A DNA stretch of 64,000 nucleotides from Sphingobacterium corticibacter (GTDB taxonomy: Bacteria; Bacteroidota; Bacteroidia; Sphingobacteriales; Sphingobacteriaceae). The stretch covers positions 1 to 64,000 of the forward strand of contig NZ_QDKG01000004.1 in assembly GCF_003076635.1 (NCBI RefSeq), in the 5' to 3' direction. The notes beneath the pieces were generated by a model. That model ran no database searches. It was not told the DNA's origin and saw only the letters and a list, made by a program, of their open reading frames with translations. Position 1 is the first letter of the stretch, and every line of letters begins with the position of its first letter. A program made the translations under genes and the position numbers. Shown here one piece after another: positions 50,609 to 59,684 of this stretch.

Positions 50609-50840
50609 ATCAATTGGTATTATTTAAAACCATATTATTTCATCTTCATACACTACACTCACTAAGTGGCGATAAAAGGTGTCAAATGATTGCAAATAAG
50701 AGCAAATAGAAAACTTGATATAATGCTGATTTACAGTTCATTACAAGCTTACTGGTGAGTAAATTTAAAAAATAAAAAGACTCACCTTATTGTTCACATT
50801 TTCCTTGATATTGATAGGGGTATTTTGATACGAATAAAAA
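50609..50840. other. Junction region between integrase and tRNA-Pro
   Basis: About 230 bp of AT-rich sequence without a gene. The island boundary (attachment site) is expected here or at the 3' end of the tRNA, but no second copy of a candidate core is inside the window. Confidence 0.4.
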
Positions 50841-50879
50841 CAAAAAAGCCGCAAATTCGTTGAATTTGCGGCTTTTTGT
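50841..50879. terminator. Terminator downstream of tRNA-Pro
   Basis: AAAAAGCCGCAAATT / AATTTGCGGCTTTTT hairpin with a short loop. It has U-runs in both directions and sits just after the tRNA gene on the minus strand. Confidence 0.8.
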
Positions 50880-50900
50880 AGTTACTTAGTGTAACTCTAG

Positions 50901-50974
50901 TCGGGGTGGCAGGATTCGAACCTACGACCTCCACATCCCAAATGTGGCGCGATACCGGGCTACGCTACACCCCG
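50901..50974 (-). tRNA. tRNA-Pro (anticodon TGG)
   Basis: The minus strand folds as a cloverleaf: acceptor CGGGGTG / CACCCCG, D arm with AGCCCGGTA, anticodon stem CCACA / TGTGG with loop TTTGGGA (anticodon TGG), T arm with GGTTCGAATCC. Discriminator A; CCA is not encoded. Marks the start of the core genome and is a probable integration site of the island. Confidence 0.95.
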
Positions 50975-51173
50975 AAAACGAATCTTTCTTCGTTTGTGTG
51001 GCACAAAGATACAACCATTTTCATTCTTGTCAATACCCTGTGCAAAAGAATCTACTAATTCATTGATTTATTGCATATTATTTTTTCACAGAAATAAAAC
51101 AGCCCTATTTGATCGGTAAACAGAGGTGCACATTTATAGATTAAAGTGCAACCTTAGACATTTTCAAAATTAA

Positions 51174-51205
51174 TTTCAAAATGTAAGAAATTGTCCGTAA
51201 TATTG
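51174..51205 (+). promoter_or_regulatory. Possible rplS promoter
   Basis: TTTC at 51174-51177 and TAATATTG at 51198-51205 with a 20-bp spacer, close to the Bacteroidota consensus. The start codon of rplS follows at 51253. Confidence 0.35.
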
Positions 51206-51252
51206 CATTCCGATTTTCACAGGACAAAATCGTAATATAATTACTCGAAATC

Positions 51253-51600
51253 ATGGATTTAGTAAAATTTGTAGAAGAACAAGCGGTAGCGAAAAATGAC
51301 ATCCCCGCTTTCAAAGCCGGAGATACCATTAGCGTTCATTATAAAATCCGCGAAGGAAATAAAGAGCGTGTACAGGTGTACCAAGGCGTAGTTATTCAAT
51401 TGAACAGCGAAGGTGCTAACGCAACATTCACAGTACGTAAGATATCTAACAGTATTGGTGTAGAGCGTATTTTCCCTGTAAACTCGCCTAACATTGATAA
51501 AATTGTAGTGAACAGCTACGGTAAAGTGCGTAGAGCGAAATTGTTCTACCTACGTGGACTTACTGGTAAAGCGGCTCGTATCAAATCAAGACGTGTATAA
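51253..51600 (+). CDS. rplS: 50S ribosomal protein L19
   Basis: 115 residues, complete. Typical blocks: [58 protein letters not shown] and [19 protein letters not shown]. Structural protein at the interface of the ribosomal subunits. Stands alone here with its own terminator at 51659. Confidence 0.97.
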   Translation: MDLVKFVEEQAVAKNDIPAFKAGDTISVHYKIREGNKERVQVYQGVVIQLNSEGANATFTVRKISNSIGVERIFPVNSPNIDKIVVNSYGKVRRAKLFYLRGLTGKAARIKSRRV

Positions 51601-51658
51601 TTAGATTGTATCTTTTGCCTGTCATCTGACAGGATGGTTACACTATGCGAATATATTC

Positions 51659-51690
51659 AAAAGGCTGATTTCTACCGGAATCAGCCTTTT
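51659..51690. terminator. Bidirectional terminator between rplS and the oxidoreductase gene
   Basis: AAAAGGCTGATT / AATCAGCCTTTT hairpin with an 8-base loop between two convergent genes. Confidence 0.8.
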
Positions 51691-51711
51691 GCTCATTGTA
51701 CTTAGTATTCG

Positions 51712-52800
51712 TTATTTTTCTATGTCGCTTAGGCGGACAATCTCGCCCGTCTTGACCGATTCATCACATGCCATCGCTATGCGCAAGCTATTGAAGGCAT
51801 CTTGCATCTCTCTAGTCAAATCCAAGTTCTCTTGTATAGCACGCAAAAAGTATTGCTGCTCACGGTTACACAACTCTTGATGACCGGGCTCATCTTGTAG
51901 ATCAATGTATTCGTCTTCCCGAACAAATTTATTCTCGGAATCGATTGCCGCATGATGTACACGAATCGATTCCGTTTTGGTATGCGCATCGATAGAATGT
52001 GATTTACCTGTAGCTGATGCTTCTTTAGCTACAATAGATACACTGCCTTTAGGTCCAAAAACGTCTTTTACGAAAAATGCCGTTTCACTAATCATTGGGC
52101 CCCAGCCCGCCTCATACCAACCCACGCTACCATCATCAAAACGGATCTGCAATTGTCCGTAGTTATAATTATCTGATGCTACATCATCCGTCAACCGTGC
52201 TCCAATAGCAGAAACTTGCACCGGTTTGGCATCGGTCATCTGGCACATCACATCGATGTAATGCACACCACAATCCACAATTGGGCTGATGGTTTTCATC
52301 AAATTGCGATGCACATCCCACATATAACCTTGACTTTGCTGATTCAAATTCATCCGCATCACCAAAGGTGTACCCATTCCGCGCGCTTGCGCAATGAATT
52401 GAATCCATGAAGGATGATAACGTAATATATAACCAATCACGAGCTTTTTATCTGCTTTAATAGCAGCATCCATCACACGTTGCGCACCATCAATCGTATC
52501 TGCCATAGGCTTCTCTAAAAACACGTGTGCACCTGCTTCAAAGGCCGCAATGGCAAATGCTTCGTGCGTATCAGGATAGGTGGAGATACATACCGCATCG
52601 GGCTTCGTTTCAGCCAATGCCCAATAATAATCACCAAATAAGGGATAATCTGCTCCCAAGCTCGCATTCAATGCTTCTTTACTCTGACCTTTGGATACTA
52701 ACCCGACAATCTCAAAGTCGTCCATGTGATGATACGCATGCGCATGAGAAGCTCCCATATTGCCGCAGCCTACCACTAACACTCTCAATTTAGATTTCAT
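51712..52800 (-). CDS. Gfo/Idh/MocA-family oxidoreductase
   Basis: 362 residues. An N-terminal Rossmann fold with VVGCGNMGASHAHAY (GxGxxG type, residues 9-23) and the family motif VFLEKPMADTIDGA (about 94-107, the EKP Lys). The C-terminal domain contains DCGVHYIDVMCQM. NAD(P)-dependent oxidation or epimerisation of a sugar or cyclitol is typical; the substrate is not evident. The gene is between rplS and gyrB without an operon partner. Confidence 0.9.
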   Translation of the reverse strand: MKSKLRVLVVGCGNMGASHAHAYHHMDDFEIVGLVSKGQSKEALNASLGADYPLFGDYYWALAETKPDAVCISTYPDTHEAFAIAAFEAGAHVFLEKPMADTIDGAQRVMDAAIKADKKLVIGYILRYHPSWIQFIAQARGMGTPLVMRMNLNQQSQGYMWDVHRNLMKTISPIVDCGVHYIDVMCQMTDAKPVQVSAIGARLTDDVASDNYNYGQLQIRFDDGSVGWYEAGWGPMISETAFFVKDVFGPKGSVSIVAKEASATGKSHSIDAHTKTESIRVHHAAIDSENKFVREDEYIDLQDEPGHQELCNREQQYFLRAIQENLDLTREMQDAFNSLRIAMACDESVKTGEIVRLSDIEK

Positions 52801-52837
52801 AGTATATGTTTGTTCAAAAATTCGACCAATTGGACAT

Positions 52838-52891
52838 AAAAAAAGCTACTTTGCTAGTCCTAGCCCTGTCAGGCTGTCTAACAAAGTAGCT
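52838..52891 (-). terminator. Terminator of gyrB
   Basis: Minus-strand stem AGCTACTTTG / CAAAGTAGCT with a long inner loop that itself can pair, followed by TTTTTTT. Placed 26 bases after the gyrB stop. Confidence 0.75.
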
Positions 52892-52916
52892 CCGATATTT
52901 TCCTTAAGCAAGATGC

Positions 52917-54875
52917 TTAGATATCTATTCGCGCGTAGCGCGCATTTTTCTCAATAAATTCACGTCTTGGTGCTACCTCATCACCCATCAGCATAGAAAA
53001 TACACGATCACACTCTGCCGCATTCTCAATCGTTACTTGGCGTAATGTTCTCAAATCTGGATTCATGGTTGTTTCCCAAAGCTGCTCCGCATTCATCTCA
53101 CCAAGACCTTTGTAGCGTTGTACGTGCACGCTATCTTCCCGGCCTGCACCTTTCAAACGTTGGATAGCGGCGATACGTTGCTCTTCATTCCACGCATATT
53201 CGCCTTCTTTTCCTTTTTTCACTAAGTACAATGGTGGCGTTGCGATGTAAATATAACCTTGCTCCACCAGCTCGCGCATGTAACGGAAATAGAACGTCAA
53301 GATCAAGGTAGCAATGTGGCTACCATCGACGTCCGCATCCGTCATGATGATAATCTTGTGGTAACGTAGTTTCGCTGTGTTCAATGCTTTTGGATCATCC
53401 TCTGTACCGATGCTGACACCCAAAGCGGTAAACATATTCTTGATCTCTTCGTTTTCGTAGATCTTATGCTCCATCGCTTTCTCGACGTTCAAGATCTTAC
53501 CACGCAATGGCATGATGGCTTGAAATTTACGATCACGACCTTGTTTAGCAGTTCCACCCGCCGAATCTCCCTCGACAAAGAAGATCTCACATAATGCAGG
53601 ATCGTTGCTCGAACAATCAGCCAATTTACCTGGCAGACCAGAACCACTCATCACGGTCTTGCGTTGCACCAACTCACGCGCTTTGCGTGCTGCTGCACGT
53701 GCTTGTGCTGCGATTACGACTTTTTGTACGATCGTTCTAGCTTCTTTAGGATTCTCCTCTAGGTACGTATTTAGGATTTCGCCCACGGCCATATCCACCG
53801 CACCCATTACCTCGGAGTTTCCTAATTTAGTTTTAGTTTGTCCCTCAAATTGAGGCTCAGCTACTTTTACCGAAATCACCGCAGATAAACCTTCGCGGAA
53901 GTCATCTCCAGTAATTTCTACTTTCAAGTTCTTCAGCAAGCCAGATTCGTCAGCATATTTTTTCAATGTCCGCGTCAATCCACGACGGAATCCCGCCACG
54001 TGCGAACCACCTTCTACGGTATTGATATTATTTACGTAAGAATGCACATTCTCCGAAAACGTATCGTTGTACTGCAAAGCCAGCTCCACCGGAATCCCTT
54101 GTTTAATTCCTTCTACGTGAATCGGTTCTGGAATCAAGGGTTGGCGTGTGCCATCCAAATATTTCACAAATTCACTCAAGCCACCTTCTGAAAGGAATAC
54201 ATCTTGACGGAATTCGCCACCTTCTACCGTTTCGCGCTCATCGACTAAGGTCAACGTGATGCCTTTGTTCAAAAACGATAATTCGCGCAAGCGATTGGCC
54301 AATGTATCGTAATTGTATATGGTGGTCATGGTGAAGATCTCAGGATCTGGCTGAAACGTAACAGTCGTACCGGTACGATCACTTTCTCCGATTTCTTTCA
54401 CATCAAACTGTGGCTTACCTTGCTTATATTCTTGCACAAAGACTTTGCCTTCGCGGTGTACTTCTGCACGCAAATCGGTTGATAAGGCATTCACACAGGA
54501 AACACCCACACCGTGCAAACCACCGGAAACCTTGTAAGTATCTTTATCAAATTTACCCCCGGCGTGCAATACAGTCATTACCAACTCTAATGCCGATCGG
54601 TTTTCTTTTTTATTTATACCAGTTGGGATACCCCGACCGTTGTCGCGTACAGATATGGAATTGCTTTCATGAATGGTAACCAAAATATCAGTACAATATC
54701 CGGCTACGGCCTCATCGATAGAGTTATCCACGACCTCATAAACCAAGTGGTGTAAACCTTTTACTCCGGTATCACCAATATACATGGATGGACGCTTACG
54801 AACCGCTTCCAACCCTTCCAGCACCTGGATATTGTCCGCGGAATACGTAGACACATTTTTATTTTCTTCGCTCAT
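52917..54875 (-). CDS. gyrB: DNA gyrase subunit B
   Basis: 652 residues, the compact form of the subunit. The GHKL ATPase region has YEVVDNSIDEAVAGY and SVRDNGRGIPTG, the transducer region follows, and the TOPRIM domain shows FVEGDSAGGTAKQGRDR and the acidic DADVDGSHI. The end RREFIEKNARYA-RIDI is typical. Introduces negative supercoils together with GyrA, which is not in the window. Core-genome marker. Confidence 0.97.
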   Translation of the reverse strand: MSEENKNVSTYSADNIQVLEGLEAVRKRPSMYIGDTGVKGLHHLVYEVVDNSIDEAVAGYCTDILVTIHESNSISVRDNGRGIPTGINKKENRSALELVMTVLHAGGKFDKDTYKVSGGLHGVGVSCVNALSTDLRAEVHREGKVFVQEYKQGKPQFDVKEIGESDRTGTTVTFQPDPEIFTMTTIYNYDTLANRLRELSFLNKGITLTLVDERETVEGGEFRQDVFLSEGGLSEFVKYLDGTRQPLIPEPIHVEGIKQGIPVELALQYNDTFSENVHSYVNNINTVEGGSHVAGFRRGLTRTLKKYADESGLLKNLKVEITGDDFREGLSAVISVKVAEPQFEGQTKTKLGNSEVMGAVDMAVGEILNTYLEENPKEARTIVQKVVIAAQARAAARKARELVQRKTVMSGSGLPGKLADCSSNDPALCEIFFVEGDSAGGTAKQGRDRKFQAIMPLRGKILNVEKAMEHKIYENEEIKNMFTALGVSIGTEDDPKALNTAKLRYHKIIIMTDADVDGSHIATLILTFYFRYMRELVEQGYIYIATPPLYLVKKGKEGEYAWNEEQRIAAIQRLKGAGREDSVHVQRYKGLGEMNAEQLWETTMNPDLRTLRQVTIENAAECDRVFSMLMGDEVAPRREFIEKNARYARIDI

Positions 54876-55050
54876 GAAATATGCTTAAAGATTTCTTGAA
54901 ATTATATATCAAAAATACGAAAAATCACCCGTATTGGCAAGGCAAAAATAGGACTCATAAGGATGATTTCGCGTGTAAAGTAGGAGATGGATTAGTGATT
55001 TATCATTTTTTATGTTAGGTTTGCTTGTTGATTTGAAAATTGAACTTAGC

Positions 55051-55662
55051 ATGAACACATGGACAAAATTGGCTACGACTGTTGTCGCTGCCGCATTACT
55101 TGCCTCTTGTAACCAAAATGGAGATAAAAAGGCCACTACTTCTACGAATGACTCTACGGCAGTAGCTAGCTCAACCAGCGCTACGACAGAGAAAATTGTA
55201 TACGTAAACTCCGACACATTGGCCGAGAAATACGAATACTACAAAGAGATCAGAACAAAGCTAGAAGCAAAAGTTAAGAAAGCACAAACTGATTTGCAAT
55301 CTAAAGGACAAGCATTCCAACGTGAGGTAGCCGATTACCAACAAAAGATGAATACCATGAGTGCTTCTGAGCGTCAAGCAACAGAAGAGCGCTTAGCACG
55401 TAAGCAAGATGAACTAGGTAGACTAGATCAAAATGCATCTTCTTCATTAGCGCAAGATGAGGCGACTGAGTTTGGAAATGTGTACACAGCTATCACCGAA
55501 TACTTGAAAAAACATGCATCTGATCACGGCTATACTTTGGTATTGACCTATTCACAGAAAAATCCAAGTGTATTGTATGCAGATTCGAAATTGGACATTA
55601 CCAAACAAGTGGTGGATGGACTAAATGCGGACTACAAAAAGAAAAACGCTGATAAGAAATAA
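55051..55662 (+). CDS. OmpH/Skp-like lipoprotein
   Basis: 203 residues from ATG 55051. A lipobox VAAALLASCNQN gives a lipid Cys near residue 19. After a Thr/Ser-rich linker the OmpH domain begins with KIVYVNSDTLAEKYEYYKEI and continues as a long coiled coil (KAQTDLQSKGQAFQREVADYQQKM). Related to the periplasmic chaperone Skp, here membrane-tethered. A longer frame from 55012 adds residues before the signal and is less likely. Confidence 0.88.
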   Translation: MNTWTKLATTVVAAALLASCNQNGDKKATTSTNDSTAVASSTSATTEKIVYVNSDTLAEKYEYYKEIRTKLEAKVKKAQTDLQSKGQAFQREVADYQQKMNTMSASERQATEERLARKQDELGRLDQNASSSLAQDEATEFGNVYTAITEYLKKHASDHGYTLVLTYSQKNPSVLYADSKLDITKQVVDGLNADYKKKNADKK

Positions 55663-55688
55663 GCGAATTAACCCTTCGCGATACTAGA

Positions 55689-55720
55689 ACCGGCAAGGCA
55701 ACCCCTTGCCGGTTTTTTTT
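55689..55720 (+). terminator. Terminator of the OmpH-like gene
   Basis: ACCGGCAAGG / CCTTGCCGGT with a 5-base loop followed by a run of eight T, 27 bases after the stop. Confidence 0.9.
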
Positions 55721-55771
55721 GTTGTTGTATACCTGCCAAGAACTGCGTACCTTCCATAAAACGTTTGCCCG

Positions 55772-56677
55772 ATGATACAACATGTTCTATCTAGTGAAGT
55801 GAATGGATTTGATTGGTACGATATCACTCATCCCAGTGAAGGCGATTTCAACGAATTGGCTACGCGCTACAACTTGCACGAATCTACGATCAGAAACTGC
55901 TTCGAGGTCGGTCATCTACCCAAGATCGAGGTATATCCTGATTATCAATTTCTGATTCTCCGCTCGATCGCGGCGAAATACCCAGAACACTCCGATGTGC
56001 TCATAGAACTTACCGAAAGAATCTCCATTTTCTATGGCGACAAATTTATCATCACCGTGCATCGCGCACAGATCGAGTGGCTGGATAAGATCAAACAAAC
56101 GCCAGCAGACAACGCAAAACTTAAGGGCACAAAACACGTGGTCAACTTGTTGGTATCGCAAGCGTTGAAGACATTTGAGCATGAGGTGATTTACACATTT
56201 GCTGACAAAATCGATCAGTACGAAGAGTTTGTATTCTTGCATAGCCGGCGCAAACCATTCATGAAAAAGCTCTATTACCTCAAGCGGCAGATCGATCTAA
56301 TCCGGATTATATTGACCCTGTATCAAGATCTGGTAGAATATTTCCACATTCCAGAACGTGTAAGCACATTCCATCGTAATCTACATGACTTATATAAAAG
56401 GACGGATACTTTGTATCGCAATCTAGCCGAAAACACGTCACAACTGCTCTCTATGTACTTCAACATCGAGTCGAATCACACCAATGAAATCATGCGTACG
56501 CTTACAATTATCTCGGTATTCTTCATGCCGCTTACGTTCGTAGTCGGTGTCTATGGGATGAACTTCGTCGATATGCCGGAGTTGGAATCGAAATATGGTT
56601 ATCCGGCGGTGTTGCTGTTTATGCTCTTGCTATCGTTGGCGATTTACTTTTGGTTTAAAAAGAAACGTTGGCTATAA
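55772..56677 (+). CDS. corA: CorA-family magnesium/cobalt transporter
   Basis: 301 residues. A cytoplasmic alpha/beta and long helical domain precedes two C-terminal membrane helices. The hallmark between them is VYGMNFVDMPE, containing the GMN selectivity motif, and the end FWFKKKRWL is basic. Forms a pentameric Mg2+ channel in the inner membrane. Monocistronic in this setting. Confidence 0.93.
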   Translation: MIQHVLSSEVNGFDWYDITHPSEGDFNELATRYNLHESTIRNCFEVGHLPKIEVYPDYQFLILRSIAAKYPEHSDVLIELTERISIFYGDKFIITVHRAQIEWLDKIKQTPADNAKLKGTKHVVNLLVSQALKTFEHEVIYTFADKIDQYEEFVFLHSRRKPFMKKLYYLKRQIDLIRIILTLYQDLVEYFHIPERVSTFHRNLHDLYKRTDTLYRNLAENTSQLLSMYFNIESNHTNEIMRTLTIISVFFMPLTFVVGVYGMNFVDMPELESKYGYPAVLLFMLLLSLAIYFWFKKKRWL

Positions 56678-56702
56678 GCCCTTCTGCCCAGGAAACAGAT
56701 TA

Positions 56703-57410
56703 TTAAAACATTTTTTTGGGCGTGGTTGCCACGAAATCCTTCAGGTAAAAAGGTTCGAAATAAGCCACATCTTCAAAGCTTTGATCTTTGAATTTCTGCC
56801 GTGCCAAAGGAATCATATGGGCAGCAGAATTTTGGAAACCAAGCACCACGTCAACCTTATCATTCCCCTCAAATAATTGTTGCAACTTATCCGCTCCCGT
56901 ACCAAATAACACAACTTGCTGATTTTTGTCTATCCATTGATCGAAAGATTCCGCATCAACAATCAAGGCTTTGGTTTCTTCTAGCTCTTTCAGGTGCGTA
57001 TCAAACGTGGTTACATACACTTCCATGCGTCGCGCATCAATCATGGGGCAAAGCACTGCTTTTTTCGACAACTCAATATTGTCCGTCAAGTAACCTTGCG
57101 CCATCGCGAGCAGCGAATTGACCGATATCAATGGAATATCCAAAGCGTAACACAATCCTTTCGCAACAGAAACACCAATCCGCAAACCGGTGTAGGATCC
57201 TGGACCTTTGCTTACCGCTATGGCAGAAAGTGATTCGAATGTAATACCGCAATCTGCCACTAATTCCTGAATAAAAACGGTCACGGCCGAAGCATGCATA
57301 TTAGGCTCGCGCGATTCTCGCATTCCCAACAGCTCTTGTCCGTTACTCAACGCCACGGAACAGGTAGATGTAGCAGTTTCTATACAAAGGATATAATGTT
57401 GATCTGACAT
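56703..57410 (-). CDS. tsaB: tRNA threonylcarbamoyladenosine biosynthesis protein TsaB
   Basis: 235 residues of the ASKHA fold: ILCIETATSTCSVALSNG at the start, then ESLSAIAVSKGPGSYTGLRIGVSVAKGL, the most conserved block of TsaB. It lacks the metal-site His pair of TsaD, as expected. Acts with TsaD and TsaE in making t6A37 of ANN-decoding tRNAs. Transcribed away from corA and followed upstream by yidD. Confidence 0.93.
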   Translation of the reverse strand: MSDQHYILCIETATSTCSVALSNGQELLGMRESREPNMHASAVTVFIQELVADCGITFESLSAIAVSKGPGSYTGLRIGVSVAKGLCYALDIPLISVNSLLAMAQGYLTDNIELSKKAVLCPMIDARRMEVYVTTFDTHLKELEETKALIVDAESFDQWIDKNQQVVLFGTGADKLQQLFEGNDKVDVVLGFQNSAAHMIPLARQKFKDQSFEDVAYFEPFYLKDFVATTPKKMF

Positions 57411-57437
57411 ACTAGAATTATTTTATCAAAAAACAGA

Positions 57438-57692
57438 TTATGGCACCGGATCTGGGCCATGACCTCCCCAAGGATGACAGCGTCCAATTCTTTTAACCGC
57501 TAGCCATCCACCCTTAAAAGGCCCGTATTTCAAGATGGCTTCTTTGCCATATTGTGAACAGGTTGGTGTGTACCTACAGTTGGCGCCTAGAAATGGAGAA
57601 ATGAAAATTTGGTAAAAGCGAATGATGCCGATGAAGATAAACTGCAACGGAATCTTAATCAGATAGGTGCTGATCCATGCGATCGCTCTCAT
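57438..57692 (-). CDS. yidD: Membrane protein insertion efficiency factor YidD
   Basis: 84 residues. Amphipathic N-terminus ([24 protein letters not shown]) then [18 protein letters not shown] and [17 protein letters not shown], the diagnostic Cys and His-Pro-Trp motifs. Overlaps the end of rnpA by 38 bases, a conserved arrangement. Helps insertion of membrane proteins via YidC, which is not in the window. Confidence 0.95.
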   Translation of the reverse strand: MRAIAWISTYLIKIPLQFIFIGIIRFYQIFISPFLGANCRYTPTCSQYGKEAILKYGPFKGGWLAVKRIGRCHPWGGHGPDPVP

Positions 57693-58065
57693 GTTGGAGT
57701 TTTTTAAATACTGTGATCATCTTTTCGCGTAGCGTAGACAAGACAGCTTCTTCTTGCTTGCCAATATACTGGATAGCAAATGCGAGATACCATTTACGCT
57801 CGTCCAAAAAAGGAAGTAGCTTTGCTCCTTTTTCCAGTCGGTACGCTTCGCGCAATCTTCGCTTGATGCTATTTCGAGTAACTGCGAGTTTGAAACGCCG
57901 CTTGGACACGGAGATGAGCACTTGTGCGGCGCCGACATCTCGCTTTTCAAAACGATATACTACCCGAAAAGGATATACAACAAAAGAAGAACCACTGTGA
58001 AACAGACTTTGAATAAGTCTGACGCTACACAATCGTTCTTCTTTTTTAAAAGTATTCATTTGCAT
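57655..58065 (-). CDS. rnpA: Ribonuclease P protein component
   Basis: 136 residues with [17 protein letters not shown] at the start and the RNR-type core [24 protein letters not shown], which binds the precursor tRNA leader and P RNA. It is followed by yidD with overlap and preceded by rpmH, the classic gene order. An alternative ATG lies two codons downstream. Confidence 0.94.
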   Translation of the reverse strand: MQMNTFKKEERLCSVRLIQSLFHSGSSFVVYPFRVVYRFEKRDVGAAQVLISVSKRRFKLAVTRNSIKRRLREAYRLEKGAKLLPFLDERKWYLAFAIQYIGKQEEAVLSTLREKMITVFKKLQHESDRMDQHLSD

Positions 58066-58124
58066 CCGAACAATCTATCTGTTAGATCACCAAGCACGGA
58101 CACAAACCGGCTACAGAAGAGCCC

Positions 58125-58283
58125 TTATCCTTTGTGACGGTACTCGTCAGATACAGTAAGGCGTTTTCTTCCTTTAGCTCTACGAGATGCCAATACTCTT
58201 TTGCCATTGGCTGTACTCATACGCTCTTTGAAACCATGTTTGTTTCTTCTTTTCCGCTGCGATGGCTGAAATGTTCTTTTCAT
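58125..58283 (-). CDS. rpmH: 50S ribosomal protein L34
   Basis: 52 residues, very basic, read from the minus strand: it starts [20 protein letters not shown], includes [19 protein letters not shown] and ends RHKG with TAA at 58125. It is the expected upstream neighbour of rnpA, about 60 bases away. Confidence 0.96.
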   Translation of the reverse strand: MKRTFQPSQRKRRNKHGFKERMSTANGKRVLASRRAKGRKRLTVSDEYRHKG

Positions 58284-58432
58284 GACGCTTTATATATGCT
58301 TAATTATTTCGATTTAAAACTCTATGTTCCTCTAAAACAGGAATGCAAAAGTAAAGCTTAAATCGAAATAATACAAATTAATCCTATACTTTTTTCTGTA
58401 ATATATGGTTTATCCCTTTTCAAAGATACGTA

Positions 58433-58843
58433 CTATTTATTTTTCAAGATATCACGAATCTCTGTAAGAAGCGTTTCTTCCTTCGTAGGTACTGGTAACG
58501 CATTATCTTCTTTGATCTCCTCTTTCTTTTTCAGAGAATTAATACCCTTAATAACCATAAAGATACAGAAAGCAATAATTAAGAACTGAATAACCACATT
58601 AACAAAGTTACCATACATAATCGCTACCTGCTCCACACCTTCTGTGGCATTCGCTTCACGTAGCACGTATTGTAATTGCGAAAAATCAACTCCTCCAGTT
58701 AAAAAACCTATCGGCGGCATGATAATATCATTAACCAGCGAAGTCACAATCTTTCCAAAAGCACCGCCGATGACCACACCGACTGCTAAGTCGATCACGT
58801 TGCCTCGTAAGGCGAATTCCTTAAATTCTTTTAAAATCCCCAT
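58433..58843 (-). CDS. mscL: Large-conductance mechanosensitive channel MscL
   Basis: 136 residues: [41 protein letters not shown] is the first gate helix region with the pore-lining Gly and Val pattern, followed by a loop with [13 protein letters not shown] and the second helix [25 protein letters not shown] short charged helix closes the protein. Releases solutes on hypo-osmotic shock. Confidence 0.95.
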   Translation of the reverse strand: MGILKEFKEFALRGNVIDLAVGVVIGGAFGKIVTSLVNDIIMPPIGFLTGGVDFSQLQYVLREANATEGVEQVAIMYGNFVNVVIQFLIIAFCIFMVIKGINSLKKKEEIKEDNALPVPTKEETLLTEIRDILKNK

Positions 58844-59045
58844 GAGTAGATTGATTTAGATTATAAATAAATTTTATTACCACAAAGTTGTACATTATTT
58901 CGACAATACAAAGCCCCTTCAACGAAAAACATCGTACTATCATATTTTTTACCCACATGACGAGTATTTTGCAAATAGCCACAGCATCTTGTAAAGATTT
59001 CATTAAATTGCAGTGATTTAACTGCTTCCTTGTATTAGACGCTGA

Positions 59046-59684
59046 ATGAAAAATATTTTAATTGCAGACGACCACAGTATTGTTAGGCTAGGAGCCTCCG
59101 TCATTATTTCAAGTTTGATAAAAAATGCTATCATCGTACAGGCAGAAACTTATGATGAGGTATATCAGAAACTTAAAGATCAAAGCTTTGATTTACTTCT
59201 ATTAGACATCAATATGCCTGGCGGGAATAATATTAGGGTCATTAAAGAAATTTTACAAATTCAGCCTGCAATCAAAATATTGGTGTTTTCATCTTATGAC
59301 GAACATCTTTATGCACTACGTTATATTCAGGAAGGAGCCTGCGGTTATTTAAATAAGAACACGGCAATGGAAGAGCTCAAAGTAGCCATTCAAAGCGTAC
59401 AAGAGTTGGGTAAATACATGTCTGACACCGTTCGGGACTTGTACATTCAGAAACTCATCTCCAACAAAAATGAGGTGCAAAAGGTCAACCCATTGCTCAA
59501 ACTATCCAACCGCGAGATGGATGTGGCCAAGCATTTGATTGACGGCTTGGGAATATTAGAGGTATCCAATATATTGCAGCTCAGCTCTTCGACGGTATCC
59601 ACTTACAAAAGCAGAGTTTTCGAAAAGCTGAACGTGAACAATATACCAGAGCTTATTGAACTCTTTAAATTAAACGAGGAATAA
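59046..59684 (+). CDS. Response regulator, NarL/FixJ (LuxR) type
   Basis: 212 residues. A receiver domain (ILIADDHSIVRLGASVII; phospho-acceptor Asp in LLLLDINMPGG near residue 54; VFSSYDE and the Lys in YLNKNTA) is followed by a LuxR-type HTH (KLSNREMDVAKHLIDGLGILEVSNIL, STYKSRVFEKLNV). No sensor kinase is encoded beside it, so its partner is elsewhere. The stop abuts the convergent isomerase gene. Confidence 0.93.
   Translation: MKNILIADDHSIVRLGASVIISSLIKNAIIVQAETYDEVYQKLKDQSFDLLLLDINMPGGNNIRVIKEILQIQPAIKILVFSSYDEHLYALRYIQEGACGYLNKNTAMEELKVAIQSVQELGKYMSDTVRDLYIQKLISNKNEVQKVNPLLKLSNREMDVAKHLIDGLGILEVSNILQLSSSTVSTYKSRVFEKLNVNNIPELIELFKLNEE

Noticed and set aside
50901..50974. Second attachment site (copy of the tRNA-Pro 3' end) within the window
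   Set aside because: Reading the left part on both strands gave no convincing copy; it should lie outside the window.
51197..51207. ArsR operator core CGTAATATTGC before rplS
   Set aside because: It coincides with a likely -7 promoter element; the outer palindrome arms are missing and arsenic control of rplS makes no sense.
52917..58283. Chromosome origin near gyrB and rnpA-rpmH
   Set aside because: No dnaA, dnaN or recF, and no cluster of DnaA boxes was seen; the genes are separate transcription units here.
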